From a bacterium (GTDB lineage Bacteria > Latescibacterota > Latescibacteria > Latescibacterales > Latescibacteraceae), in the NCBI GenBank assembly GCA_021372535.1, contig JAJFUH010000146.1:1-25040 (forward strand): 25,040 nt of DNA, given 5' to 3'. Under the pieces are notes generated by a model that saw nothing but the letters and a program-made list of their open reading frames with translations, was not told the DNA's origin and did not search any database. Of this stretch, positions 15,589 through 23,197 are shown in pieces; within the stretch, counting starts at the first letter, position 1, and each line of letters starts with the position of its first letter. The position numbers and the translations under genes are program-made.

Positions 15589-16917
15589 CTATTTGAACAT
15601 CAATTCGCCCAGAACACCCGGAACGGACTCTCCATACGGAAGAATCTGATACCGGATTCCACTGCCGAACGATAAAACTTTATCATACTCCTGATCGATA
15701 ATGACTTCGCTGAGGGGCGAAATCTCCTGAACGTTTTTATAGCCCTTCTGCTTCCCGTTTTTATCAAGATAGACAACCTGCAGATACCCGCCGTAAAAAA
15801 CACCGAATTTCCCCTTTACCATACCGTCTTCGACATGCAGTTCCTCAGCAACAACGCCATGGGAGACGACCTTCACAACTCCCGAACAGAAGCAGGCGCC
15901 CCAGGTTACATCGAGCGCGGAGGACTCTCCGGGAGCCAGCCGTGTGAGCGGCCCCATGACCTCGAGCTCCATATTGGCCGTATCGGGCGAATATTCGGTC
16001 TGAAAATCACGGTTATTGGCGCGATATGTCCCGGCGCCGTTCGTCCATATCTCAACATTGCTCCCGTTGTCGGGATACTCGATACCTTTTTTGACCGGAA
16101 ACATCATGACAAAGACGGCGTTGTTCTGCTCATCGTGCCATGCTACCCATCCCTCGCGGACTTTCAGGCCGATCTTGCCGACACGCTTGTCATACCGTGC
16201 CCGGAACATCCCTTTTTCCACGCCGAGCCACTGCGGATTGTCCTTGTCGCCAAAAATAACATGCCATCCATCCTTGTCGACCGGCGCATAGACGGTTACG
16301 GGCCTGTCCACGGGGACTGTGGCGAGATGCCAGATGCCCCATTTCACCGGACGCTGGACTACATTTTTCATGGTCATATGGAGGTCGAGCAGGGAACTTG
16401 TATTTTTAAAGGCATAGGTATTCGTGTACTGGAGCCCGGTTCTCCCCTCTCCCGTATCGGCGGGGCTTGTGACCGTTATGGATTTATCGTTCGCCGTGTA
16501 TTCGTACGGTGAACCGTCCAGCACGTTGTCCGGCGGTCCCGGCCACTCGTCTTTTCCGCTCCAGCCCTGGGGCGCGGGCCAGACTTTCGCTCCGCCGGGA
16601 TTGAAGAAGCTCTCGCCGAAGCCGTATCCCTCGGTTTTGTACAGCTCACCCTCGCGTTTGGGATCATGCCAGAGAATCTGGAATCCCCGTAGGTCGTAGC
16701 CCATAATTTTGCCGCCGAGTTCGGGAACGACATCGACCTGAGCAAATGTCGTCCGAAGCGTCGCCGATTTCCAGCCGTGGAATCCTTCCTGAGCGATAAC
16801 GATCTGCTTTCCTCCCGCCGGAGCTTTCTGCTCGCTCTTCTTATCGCCGGAACAGGAATACATGAGCACTACGAGTATAAGAATGGCTAATGACAGTAAT
16901 TGCTTTCTGCTGCGCAT
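15589..16917 (-). CDS. DUF4380 aldose-epimerase-like lipoprotein, first gene of sugar operon
   Basis: A 442-residue lipoprotein. The signal ends in LMYSC (Cys22), then a Lys-rich linker. Residues about 40-340 resemble the DUF4380 family, a beta-sandwich related to galactose mutarotases: LGGKIMGYDLRGFQILWHDP, GGAKVWPAPQGWSGKDEWPG, KWGIWHLATVPVD and VEIWTNGAGTYRANN. The C-terminal 100 residues (after MELEVMGPLTRLAPGESS) look like a separate beta domain. It may present or isomerise sugar anomers at the cell surface or periplasm for the adjoining importer, but the mutarotase catalytic residues could not be confirmed by eye. Two in-frame ATGs (16923, 16917) are close; GAGGT is seven bases before the second and abuts the first, so 16917 is preferred. 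Promoter at 16992-17020. Confidence 0.85.
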   Translation of the reverse strand: MRSRKQLLSLAILILVVLMYSCSGDKKSEQKAPAGGKQIVIAQEGFHGWKSATLRTTFAQVDVVPELGGKIMGYDLRGFQILWHDPKREGELYKTEGYGFGESFFNPGGAKVWPAPQGWSGKDEWPGPPDNVLDGSPYEYTANDKSITVTSPADTGEGRTGLQYTNTYAFKNTSSLLDLHMTMKNVVQRPVKWGIWHLATVPVDRPVTVYAPVDKDGWHVIFGDKDNPQWLGVEKGMFRARYDKRVGKIGLKVREGWVAWHDEQNNAVFVMMFPVKKGIEYPDNGSNVEIWTNGAGTYRANNRDFQTEYSPDTANMELEVMGPLTRLAPGESSALDVTWGACFCSGVVKVVSHGVVAEELHVEDGMVKGKFGVFYGGYLQVVYLDKNGKQKGYKNVQEISPLSEVIIDQEYDKVLSFGSGIRYQILPYGESVPGVLGELMFK

Positions 16918-16991
16918 AAACATACCTCACCTGTGAAAACAATGAATTATTATGGAAATTTTATTGCTTTTCCGGTGTTTCCGAGGTTTTC

Positions 16992-17020
16992 AATATAATT
17001 CTATTAGGGGGAGCATTCAA
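16992..17020 (-). promoter_or_regulatory. Sigma70-like promoter of the sugar importer operon
   Basis: On the minus strand: TTGAAT (17020-17015, four of six), a 17-bp spacer, and TATATT (16997-16992, five of six). The leader to ATG 16917 is about 70 nt. No operator palindrome is obvious around it. Confidence 0.55.
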
Positions 17021-17068
17021 GATAAAATCGTGTCTTCATCAGATCAACTTGTAAAAATCAATAGTAAT

Positions 17069-17104
17069 GCGGATTTACACGGATAGAGCGGATTAACGCG
17101 GATT
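17069..17104. repeat. GCGGATT triple repeat (intergenic)
   Basis: GCGGATT occurs at 17069-17075, 17088-17094 and 17098-17104, separated by tACACGGATAGA and aac. This 'ATCCGCG...ATCCG...AATCCGC' type of intergenic repeat is familiar from draft genomes of several phyla; its function is unknown. Confidence 0.5.
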
Positions 17105-17249
17105 CGTTTTTAAAAGTCTGAACAGTTGTGTCTGGTCAAAATATTGAGAAACTCTTGTATGAATTAGAACATAATAATTGCCAACTTTAATCATAGAAAC
17201 TCACCCCGCGCATAACACTTTGATAAAACGGATTTTAGCTGGCGCTTCA

Positions 17250-17268
17250 CCTCTCTTGGAAAGAGAGG
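17250..17268. repeat. Palindromic hairpin CCTCTCTT-GGA-AAGAGAGG
   Basis: A perfect 8-bp stem with a 3-nt loop, followed by GGATCGATGGGT. It looks like a mobile or recombinogenic intergenic palindrome rather than a terminator, as no T-run or neighbouring gene end is present. Confidence 0.55.
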
Positions 17269-17620
17269 GGATCGATGGGTTAGTTCTGGTGGGGAATAGG
17301 AGTGACAATCATATTCAAAACAATCCACAAGCAGGTAAAAGCTCTATTTACATATTTTTCAAACTGTTATTACAATTTAACCGGAGAGTTCTGGTATTCT
17401 ATATTATTATCATTTTCGCTTCGAATAATGCGAGCTCGAGTAATAGTCTATATCTGGAGACTACTCATCCAAAAGACTTTATTAAGACACATAAATATGC
17501 ATATCTTCGTGACTAGGTATTAATAAAAGTGTTTTGTGTAATCGACGCCCTGTTCGATAAAAAAAACGAGTTATTATTTGTAGATCATTGAGAAATATTT
17601 TTTGCATTCTGTTCCCTATT

Positions 17621-18118
17621 TTATAATATAAGTTCTACTTCTGAGTTTATATCTTTTGTAATAGAAATTGCATACGTAAAAAAATCATCGTTAAGAGATT
17701 CAGCTCGCGAGAGATTAGCATATTCTATATACTTTAGATTTTCCCATCTCATAAAATCCGATGTGGGTACTGTCATAAAACCATCTGCTTGACTTATTGC
17801 CCATGCGTATGTAGAAGGGTTTTTATTTTGCATAGCATATTGAAAATCGATCTTTATAATTTCATAATATAATTCCTTTCCTTTTATCCATTTTTTGGCA
17901 TTCTTTTTTTCATTTTCGTCTTTATAGTTAGCGTTATTATAAATGACATTAAATTCAATCTGCATGCTTTCAACTATTTTAAAAAGCTTAGAAAATTGAA
18001 TCATTGTTGCATCCGAAAGGATTTCTTTGTTTTCATTCATCTCATTTTTCTGTACTTGAGGCTGACACCCATACATTAGAGAAAACACCAACAATAATGA
18101 AAACATTAATCTTTTCAT
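17621..18118 (-). CDS. Small orphan lipoprotein, AT-rich
   Basis: A 165-residue protein with a clear lipoprotein signal (MKRLMFSLLLVFSLMYGC, Cys18) and a strong SD, GGAG, eight bases before the ATG. The mature part is mostly helical and charged, including a Lys/Asn-rich stretch (YKDENEKKNAKKWIKGKE), and has no motif I recognise. Codon use is strongly AT-rich, unlike the sugar operon and the FG-GAP gene on either side, and similar to the orphan gene at 10948-11730. It is alone between long intergenic regions. It is probably a real, expressed, lineage-specific gene; the function is unknown. Confidence 0.75.
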   Translation of the reverse strand: MKRLMFSLLLVFSLMYGCQPQVQKNEMNENKEILSDATMIQFSKLFKIVESMQIEFNVIYNNANYKDENEKKNAKKWIKGKELYYEIIKIDFQYAMQNKNPSTYAWAISQADGFMTVPTSDFMRWENLKYIEYANLSRAESLNDDFFTYAISITKDINSEVELIL

Positions 18119-18149
18119 TACATTTCTCCTTTTTGGGGTGTAACAAAAT

Positions 18150-18179
18150 AATATACTCTTTAATAATTTAATATGTACA
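18150..18179 (-). promoter_or_regulatory. Possible promoter for the orphan lipoprotein
   Basis: On the minus strand: TGTACA (18179-18174, four of six), an 18-bp spacer, and TATATT (18155-18150, five of six). The surroundings are very AT-rich, so chance matches are expected. Confidence 0.3.
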
Positions 18180-18480
18180 GATGTTTCGTAAAAAACAAGA
18201 AAAAAGTGTCGATTTTTCGTATACTTTTTGTTTTTCCACTGAGTGTGTACTTACTCTTTTTATTCTCTGATCTCTTTTAACATCACGAGCAAGTTTTCAG
18301 GTGCTTTTGAAGCATCTTCAGGAGTATAACAAGCCAGTCTTACAGTTTTCTAACAAGTCTTTATAAGTAGTATGTCTTATGTGTGATTTCTGTCAGTCTA
18401 CAGAACTCACGCATAGTGTTATATAAGCTTATACCAAGTTGTGGTCATACAGGTAACTATAGCAACTCATTGATTATTAA

Positions 18481-18540
18481 TGCTAAAACAGGTTCAGCAT
18501 GACGGCGCTCATGTCACCCTGAATTTATTTCAGGGTCTAT
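18481..18540. repeat. Two-hairpin intergenic palindrome
   Basis: TGCT(aaaacaggttc)AGCA (18481-18499) is followed by ACCCTGAA (18516-18523), loop TTTAT, then TTCAGGGT (18529-18536) and CTAT. This is the widespread 'CACCCTGAA..TTCAGGGTCT' intergenic element known by sight from many bacterial genomes. It is related in pattern to the CCGAACTTG-TTTCGG core of the elements at 6921 and 23042. Confidence 0.65.
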
Positions 18541-18584
18541 TGCATACGTTATTACTTCATTGAACGCATTTTGATATGAGATAA

Positions 18585-18617
18585 AAAAAAGGCACCCCGC
18601 AACAGGATGCCTTTTAT
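18585..18617 (-). terminator. Rho-independent terminator of the FG-GAP gene
   Basis: Read on the minus strand: AAAAGGCA, mismatch, CC, loop, GG, mismatch, TGCC, followed by eight T. The stem is GGCA/TGCC extended by CC/GG and by A/T pairs outside. It lies 21 bp after the stop of the gene at 18639. Confidence 0.85.
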
Positions 18618-18638
18618 CAACCGCTGTATTTCCACTGT

Positions 18639-20210
18639 TTATTTCGGTTCGACAATCTTTATCGTCTGTCCAGCCGCAACGTTTTTCTCAATGGCTTCTT
18701 TACCGGAGGGGAACTTGACGACGACATCGTATTTCTTTGTCGCGTCGACACCGAAATGCTGCTGGAGCGGGTTGCCGGGGAATGTTCCGCTGCCCGCTAT
18801 CACCTCACGGAATCCACGGAGCGCCTTCGAATCCTTCGCCCTTCCGGCATCGTAGACCCACACCTTGCTCATGACCGCGGAACGGTTCGAGGTTGTCCCT
18901 TCGAGGTTGACTTTCAGGAAGTTCTTGTTATTCGTTTTGTTCTCGAAAAGAAACCACTTTCCGGGATTGCTTGCGCTCTGCCTGCGCCAGTTGCCGCCGA
19001 CAAGGTCGAGGTCGCCGTCGCCGTCGAGGTCGCCGAGCGCCAGTCCATGCCCGTAAAACCACGATCCGCCGGTTTTTTCATGGGATTCGGTGAATTTCCC
19101 CGTGCCGTCGTTGATGAGAACGAGCGCATCGAACCAGCTGTTGGTGACTATGATGTCGAGGTCGCCGTCATTGTCGATATCGCCCATAGTGCAGCCGCGG
19201 GAATTGGTCTCGATGTCGACACCCGCCTGATGCGAAACATCGGTGAATGTGCCGTTCCCGTTGTTGCGGAACAGCGAGTTGGCGCCCCATTTCTTGTCGG
19301 GGTACACCGGGCCGGCGCTGTTGGCGAGAAACAGGTCCTGGTCGCCGTCGTTGTCGACATCGCCCCAGAAACAGGTGATGTTGGTGCCCTGCGCGGCAAG
19401 CCCGAGCTCTTTTGTGACATCGGTGAATGTGCCGTCTCCGTTGTTGCGGTAGAGGACGCGGGTGAGCGGCTCATTGGGATTGTCGTTGATGTTCCCGACA
19501 TACAGATCGGGATCGCCGTCGTTGTCGTAATCGCAGAAGGAGCAGCAGTAGCCGTTGCCGCGGTCGGCGACACCGGCCTTCACACCGATATCGGTGAACG
19601 TGCCGTCTCCGTTGTTCACATAGAGGGAGTTGGCGCAGTCCATGCCGCTGCGGTACCCGCCCTCGGAAACATAGATATCGAGCAGACCGTCGCCGTTGAC
19701 ATCGGCGGTCGTCACACCGCACGAATAATTCGGTCCTCCCATGAGACCGGCCTTTTTAGCGCATTCAACGAATCCCTCATCATAGCCGAGATAGAACGAG
19801 TTGGGCTGGTCTGTCTCGCCGCGTATCTGCGTCAGGGCTTCGAGATTGTTCGCCACAAACAGGTCGAGATAGCCGTTGTTATCGAAATCGGCCCAGACAA
19901 TGCCGTGGGTGTCGTGAATATCGTCGACACGCATGACCCGGGACATGTCCTTGAATTTGAGGTTTCCCTCGTTCTGGAACAGCTTGTTATAGGAATAGAC
20001 CACGCTCACGTAGATGTCAAGGTCGCCGTCTCTGTCCCAGTCACCCATTGCAATGCATTTTCCCCAGCCCTGGTGATCGAACCCCGACCCATCGGTCACA
20101 TCACGGAATATCGTGCCGTTGAGAAACAGATTCCTCGGCTCGTACTGCGCATATACGGCGCATGCAGCCACTACCGTAAGAATCAGCGCGAAAATAAGCA
20201 CACGTTTCAT
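18639..20210 (-). CDS. Exported FG-GAP/VCBS repeat protein with ASPIC/UnbV C-terminus
   Basis: A 523-residue protein. The N-terminus MKRVLIFALILTVVAACAVYA is a signal peptide; VVAAC could also serve as a lipobox (Cys17), so lipid attachment is possible. Seven FG-GAP/VCBS-type repeats, each with a calcium-binding Dx[DN]xDG-like loop (DWDRDGDLD, DFDNNGYLD, DVNGDGLLD, DYDNDGDPD, DVDNDGDQD, DIDNDGDLD, DLDGDGDLD), should form a seven-bladed integrin-alpha-like propeller. The last about 95 residues (LEGTTSNRSAVMSKV, REVIAGSGTFPGNPLQQHFGV, VVVKFPSGK) match the ASPIC/UnbV domain that often follows such repeats. It is probably surface-exposed, binding proteins or polysaccharide in a calcium-dependent way. 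The ATG has GGAG seven bases upstream; the gene is monocistronic with a terminator at 18585-18617. Confidence 0.93.
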   Translation of the reverse strand: MKRVLIFALILTVVAACAVYAQYEPRNLFLNGTIFRDVTDGSGFDHQGWGKCIAMGDWDRDGDLDIYVSVVYSYNKLFQNEGNLKFKDMSRVMRVDDIHDTHGIVWADFDNNGYLDLFVANNLEALTQIRGETDQPNSFYLGYDEGFVECAKKAGLMGGPNYSCGVTTADVNGDGLLDIYVSEGGYRSGMDCANSLYVNNGDGTFTDIGVKAGVADRGNGYCCSFCDYDNDGDPDLYVGNINDNPNEPLTRVLYRNNGDGTFTDVTKELGLAAQGTNITCFWGDVDNDGDQDLFLANSAGPVYPDKKWGANSLFRNNGNGTFTDVSHQAGVDIETNSRGCTMGDIDNDGDLDIIVTNSWFDALVLINDGTGKFTESHEKTGGSWFYGHGLALGDLDGDGDLDLVGGNWRRQSASNPGKWFLFENKTNNKNFLKVNLEGTTSNRSAVMSKVWVYDAGRAKDSKALRGFREVIAGSGTFPGNPLQQHFGVDATKKYDVVVKFPSGKEAIEKNVAAGQTIKIVEPK

Positions 20211-20251
20211 AAATCACTCCTTCATACCGGTTGTTTAAAAAATAATCAGTA

Positions 20252-20283
20252 AATATATTTCGCCAAAAAAATGACAGTGTCAA
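20252..20283 (-). promoter_or_regulatory. Possible promoter of the FG-GAP gene
   Basis: On the minus strand an exact TTGACA (20283-20278) is followed by TATATT (20257-20252), but the spacer is 20 bp, longer than usual. AAATAT at 17-bp spacing is the alternative -10. Confidence 0.35.
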
Positions 20284-20330
20284 GAAATATAAGATATTCC
20301 GGGTATCAAGTTAAATCAGCACACATCATT

Positions 20331-20428
20331 GATCCCCCTCGGCTTCGCGTATCCCCCTTATAAAACAAAGAGGGAGCCGATCCATTTTCCCCCCTTAAAA
20401 AGGGGGGATGCCGCAGGCAGGGGGGATA
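20331..20428. repeat. Poly-C/poly-G intergenic repeat
   Basis: GATCCCCCTCGG, ATCCCCCTTA, then the hairpin CCCCCCTT (20389-20396) and AAGGGGGG (20400-20407), then GATGCCGCAGGCAGGGGGGAT. The 'CCCCCCTTAAAAAGGGGGGATGCCGCAGGCAGGGGGGAT' style is a recurrent intergenic repeat in many draft genomes; here it is quoted only in parts. Its function is unknown. Confidence 0.55.
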
Positions 20429-20542
20429 ATATGCTATCGGGAAAAAATATCAACTTTGATTTAAAAAGGTTCTCATGCTTACCAAACTGGATAACCGGAT
20501 TCTTTTTTTGATATGGGAACATTACTTCGGGAGGAACAGTGT

Positions 20543-21877
20543 TTATCGACCGATCACCTTGAACACTTTATCGACCAGTCCCTTCGCTTCTTCCGTAGTC
20601 GGAGCCTCGGCTATGATCCTTACCACCGGTTCGGTGTTGGACCCGCGAACATGGACCCAGGAAACGGGGAATATGATCTTGATACCATCCCTGGCATCCA
20701 TTTTCTCTCCGGCAAAAGCGGCTTTGAGCGGCTCGATCCATGTTCCTTTTGCGGAAATGGCAGCTTTTTCCTTGATCATCGAATAGCGGGGGAACTCATC
20801 GGCCAGAGCGCTGACCGTTTTGTCCCGCTCAGCCATGATCTGAAGGATGAGCGCCATGCCGAGAACCGCATCACGCCCGTAATGGAGAGAAGGAAAAATC
20901 ACTCCGCCGTTTCCCTCGCCTCCTATTGCGGCGCTGTATTCGCGCATGGTTTCCACTACATTGATCTCACCGACCGGCGAGCGATAGACAACCGAACCGT
21001 GCCGGGCGGCAGCATCGTCGATCAGACGTGATGTCGAAAGGTTGCAGGCAGCCGGTTTACCCGTCTTATCCATGATGTAATCGGCGGCAAGCGCCAGTGT
21101 GTATTCCTCACCGAGTGCCTCGCCCCGTTCGTTGACGATTGACAGGCGGTCCACATCGGGATCGACAGCGAATCCGACATCAGCGTCGCATTCCCTGACA
21201 AAGGAGCAGAGATCGCCGATATTTTCCGCAACCGGCTCGGCGCCATGGGGAAACTGACCGGTGGGCTCGGCATAGAGAGCATGAACCGTGCATCCGAGGC
21301 GATCGAGCAGCTCGCCACAGATCGATCCACCCGCGCCGTGAACCGTATCGACACATACCGTAAAACCGCGCGAGGCTATCAGATCACGGTCAATCACATC
21401 GAGATCGAGAACAGCCTCGATATGGTAATCGTCCGCAAAACACCATGACGATAACGATACGGTGGAAGATGCAGCTTCGCCGGGCGATGTCGATTCATAT
21501 TTTTTTACCAGTTCGGCACCCTGTGAAGCGTTGAGAAAAATTCCATCCGGCCCGAGAAATTTGAGGCCGTTCCATTCGCCGGGATTATGACTTGCGGTGA
21601 TGATGATTCCTCCCGAGGCGCGACAGGCGACCACAGCCATTTCGGTCGTCGGCGTCGATGCGATCCCAAGATCGATTATATCGGAACCGGCGCAGGTCAG
21701 TCCTTCGATAACCGCCTGAGTGATAATGGGGCCGCTCACACGGGAATCTCTGCCGACGATAACCTTTTTACCGTAGAGCTGCCCGAAAACACATGCAAAC
21801 CGCTGTGCTATCTCCTCTGTCAAACCATCCCCGTAAACTCCCCGGACACCGGATATTCCTATCATCAAACGAGGCAC
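20543..21877 (-). CDS. glmM: Phosphoglucosamine mutase / phosphohexomutase of FCB type
   Basis: A 444-residue cytosolic alpha-D-phosphohexomutase with all four domain signatures: catalytic serine loop TASHNP (Ser96), metal-binding DPDVDRL (239-245), sugar-recognition GGEGNGG (319-325) and phosphate-binding RGSNTEP (411-417). The length equals GlmM (about 445). The DPDVDRL and GGEGNGGVIFPSLHYGRD combination is that of Bacteroidetes/Chlorobi GlmM, which converts glucosamine-6-phosphate to glucosamine-1-phosphate for UDP-GlcNAc and cell-wall synthesis. A phosphomannomutase/phosphoglucomutase role cannot be excluded from motifs alone. The GTG start is supported by GGGAGG five bases upstream; the overlapping ATG two bases earlier is out of frame and stops after four codons. 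The 88-bp gap to the upstream CBM9-like gene allows cotranscription, but no functional link is evident. Confidence 0.9.
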   Translation of the reverse strand: MPRLMIGISGVRGVYGDGLTEEIAQRFACVFGQLYGKKVIVGRDSRVSGPIITQAVIEGLTCAGSDIIDLGIASTPTTEMAVVACRASGGIIITASHNPGEWNGLKFLGPDGIFLNASQGAELVKKYESTSPGEAASSTVSLSSWCFADDYHIEAVLDLDVIDRDLIASRGFTVCVDTVHGAGGSICGELLDRLGCTVHALYAEPTGQFPHGAEPVAENIGDLCSFVRECDADVGFAVDPDVDRLSIVNERGEALGEEYTLALAADYIMDKTGKPAACNLSTSRLIDDAAARHGSVVYRSPVGEINVVETMREYSAAIGGEGNGGVIFPSLHYGRDAVLGMALILQIMAERDKTVSALADEFPRYSMIKEKAAISAKGTWIEPLKAAFAGEKMDARDGIKIIFPVSWVHVRGSNTEPVVRIIAEAPTTEEAKGLVDKVFKVIGR

Positions 21878-21965
21878 ATAATCCTCCCATAATCACACAT
21901 AAAATCAGCCGACTCTTTTTAACCCGATATTATGGTGTATTCGTCCTATGCAGATTACTATGGAA

Positions 21966-22760
21966 TCAGTGTTTGTCAACGAACCGTACATACCCGAACC
22001 GCTCGGGAACATGGTATGAGAAGAGCTTGAGCGGAGACCATCCTGACAGCTCGATATTATCGTCCCCGGTTCGGGAGCGCTCGTAACGGTTAATGTTGAT
22101 ACGCCAGACATCGCCCGGTTTCGGAGGAATGTTCGCCGAACCGGCAATTTTTCCGAAACCTTTCCAGGGCAGAGCGAACTCGAAAACAGAGCCGAGATCG
22201 GTGTCCTGTCTGTTGTTTATGGTGCCGTAATTCACGACAGCATGCTGCATTCCTTCAAGCGTCCATGTATAGAGATCGGTCCAGTCCACGGGGGAACCGT
22301 CCTGGTATTTGAAATCATTCCGCGGAATCCAGAGATCGTTGATGGTGTTGAGACAGTTTATATGGATTTCGGCATAATCCTTGCCATCACCATCGGGATC
22401 GATAAACAGCTCGACAGTCTCCTCCTGGCAGAGGCAGTCCTTGTCCCTGATGGTCATGGTGCTCCAGATATCTGGATCATCCACGGTAACGAGGATATAG
22501 AGATTATCCTCGTCCCAGAGCATCTTCGCGCATGTCCGGAAACCGACGGTAAGGTCGCCTTTTTTCTGGAATCTCGTAAATTCTCCGACCTCGGGCGCAA
22601 GCTGCCAGGCAAATTCATCGCCGACACCATCAACGACAATCGACCCGCTTTTCACCATGCAGTCGTAATGACGTTCCCAGTCGACATCCTCGACCTGAGC
22701 CCATGCCGATGTTTCCATCCCTAAAAACATGCAAAGTAAAGTAAAAATCCCCTTTTTCAT
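21966..22760 (-). CDS. Exported CBM9-like (DOMON-fold) protein
   Basis: A 264-residue exported protein with signal peptide MKKGIFTLLCMFLGMETSAWA and cleavage before QVED. The mature part matches the carbohydrate-binding family 9-like domain: IVVDGVGDEFAWQLAPEVGEF, FRTCAKMLWDEDNLYILVTVDDPDIW, VELFIDPDGDGKDYAEIHIN and WRININRYER. In enzymes this module binds reducing sugar ends; alone it is often found in secreted proteins of polysaccharide users. No enzymatic domain is fused. AAAGGG lies about nine bases upstream of the ATG. It could be cotranscribed with the mutase downstream, but the functions are not obviously related. Confidence 0.85.
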   Translation of the reverse strand: MKKGIFTLLCMFLGMETSAWAQVEDVDWERHYDCMVKSGSIVVDGVGDEFAWQLAPEVGEFTRFQKKGDLTVGFRTCAKMLWDEDNLYILVTVDDPDIWSTMTIRDKDCLCQEETVELFIDPDGDGKDYAEIHINCLNTINDLWIPRNDFKYQDGSPVDWTDLYTWTLEGMQHAVVNYGTINNRQDTDLGSVFEFALPWKGFGKIAGSANIPPKPGDVWRININRYERSRTGDDNIELSGWSPLKLFSYHVPERFGYVRFVDKH

Positions 22761-22847
22761 ACGTGTTCCCTTTCATAAAACACGGCGTTGAAATATAAAT
22801 TCAGCATTTTCGTCTCATTGTAAAAGTTATACCGGATCACTAATGAA

Positions 22848-22925
22848 AAAACGCCGTAAAGCATAAAGGCACAAAAAGACATAATAGATTATTAATACTA
22901 TATTTAGTGATAATTATCCATCAGG
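22848..22925. repeat. Dispersed repeat family 2, copy 2
   Basis: AAAACGCCGTAAAGCATAAAG, then ATAATAGATTATTAATACTA, then TATTTAGTGATAATTATCCA. It aligns over its whole length to 7233-7308 (shared ATAATA, TTTAG, AATTAT and nearby positions), in the same orientation. Confidence 0.55.
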
Positions 22926-23041
22926 GTCAGATAATACAAATCCGCGAAAACCCACCCGATAAGCGAAAAACAGTATTCCAGTAAATTTGTAAATTGAATG
23001 GATTGTACAAAGAAAAAAATAAATTATATAAAAGTAAAGCC

Positions 23042-23150
23042 TTATTTAATGCTTCGGTTATTTAACAGTGACATCGGATGACGTTATACCGAACTTGTTT
23101 CGGCATCTATTCCTGATATCGGTATCATAATTTATTCGCCGGAGCAATAA
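23042..23150. repeat. MITE-like element, copy 2
   Basis: The core TGACATCGGATGACGTTATA and ACTTGTTTCGGCATCTATT differs from 6921-7026 at only four of 43 positions over the best stretch. The right end CGCCGGAGCAATAA is the terminal repeat; the left end TTATTTAATGCTTCGG has a 3-bp insertion relative to copy 1. Same orientation as copy 1. Confidence 0.65.
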
Positions 23151-23155
23151 TGCCT

Positions 23156-23197
23156 ATAATAAAAGAGGGCGGTGAAAAAGAATCTTTTCACACGCCC
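23156..23197 (-). terminator. Rho-independent terminator of the SPFH gene
   Basis: Stem GGGCG-GTGAAAA (23167-23178) pairs with TTTTCAC-(A)-CGCCC (23185-23197), with one bulged base and a 6-nt loop. On the minus strand it is followed by TCTTTTATTAT. It begins 22 bp after the stop at 23220. Confidence 0.85.

Larger units (their letters stand above)
16924..17620. other. Long intergenic region upstream of the sugar operon
   Basis: These about 700 bp hold the operon promoter (16992-17020), a GCGGATT triple repeat (17069-17104) and a CCTCTCTT/AAGAGAGG hairpin (17250-17268), then AT-rich DNA up to the orphan lipoprotein. An open frame at 17178-17516 overlies the hairpin repeat and has no ribosome site; I reject it as a gene. 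Confidence 0.65.
18119..18638. other. Intergenic region with palindromic repeat and terminator
   Basis: This 520-bp region holds the possible lipoprotein promoter, about 300 bp of AT-rich DNA in which I see nothing, a two-hairpin repeat (18481-18540) and the terminator of the FG-GAP gene (18585-18617). Confidence 0.65.
20211..20542. other. Intergenic region with C/G-run repeat
   Basis: These 332 bp hold the possible FG-GAP promoter and the poly-C/poly-G repeat (20331-20428). I see no gene and no terminator for the mutase gene at 20543. Confidence 0.6.

Noticed and set aside
17178-17516. Possible 112-codon plus-strand gene
   Set aside because: It overlies a palindromic repeat (17250-17268) and AT-rich DNA and has no SD; its N-terminal part is the translation of the repeat.
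18585-18617. Short plus-strand gene start around 18607
   Set aside because: The ATG lies inside the terminator hairpin of the minus-strand FG-GAP gene and opens only an antisense frame.
18756-20252. Plus-strand open frame of 498 codons
   Set aside because: It is the antisense of the FG-GAP gene. The Val/Glu/Ala/Ile-rich sequence reflects the Asp/Gly/Asn-rich repeats read backwards; there is no SD and no domain, while the minus frame has a signal peptide, seven calcium loops and a terminator.
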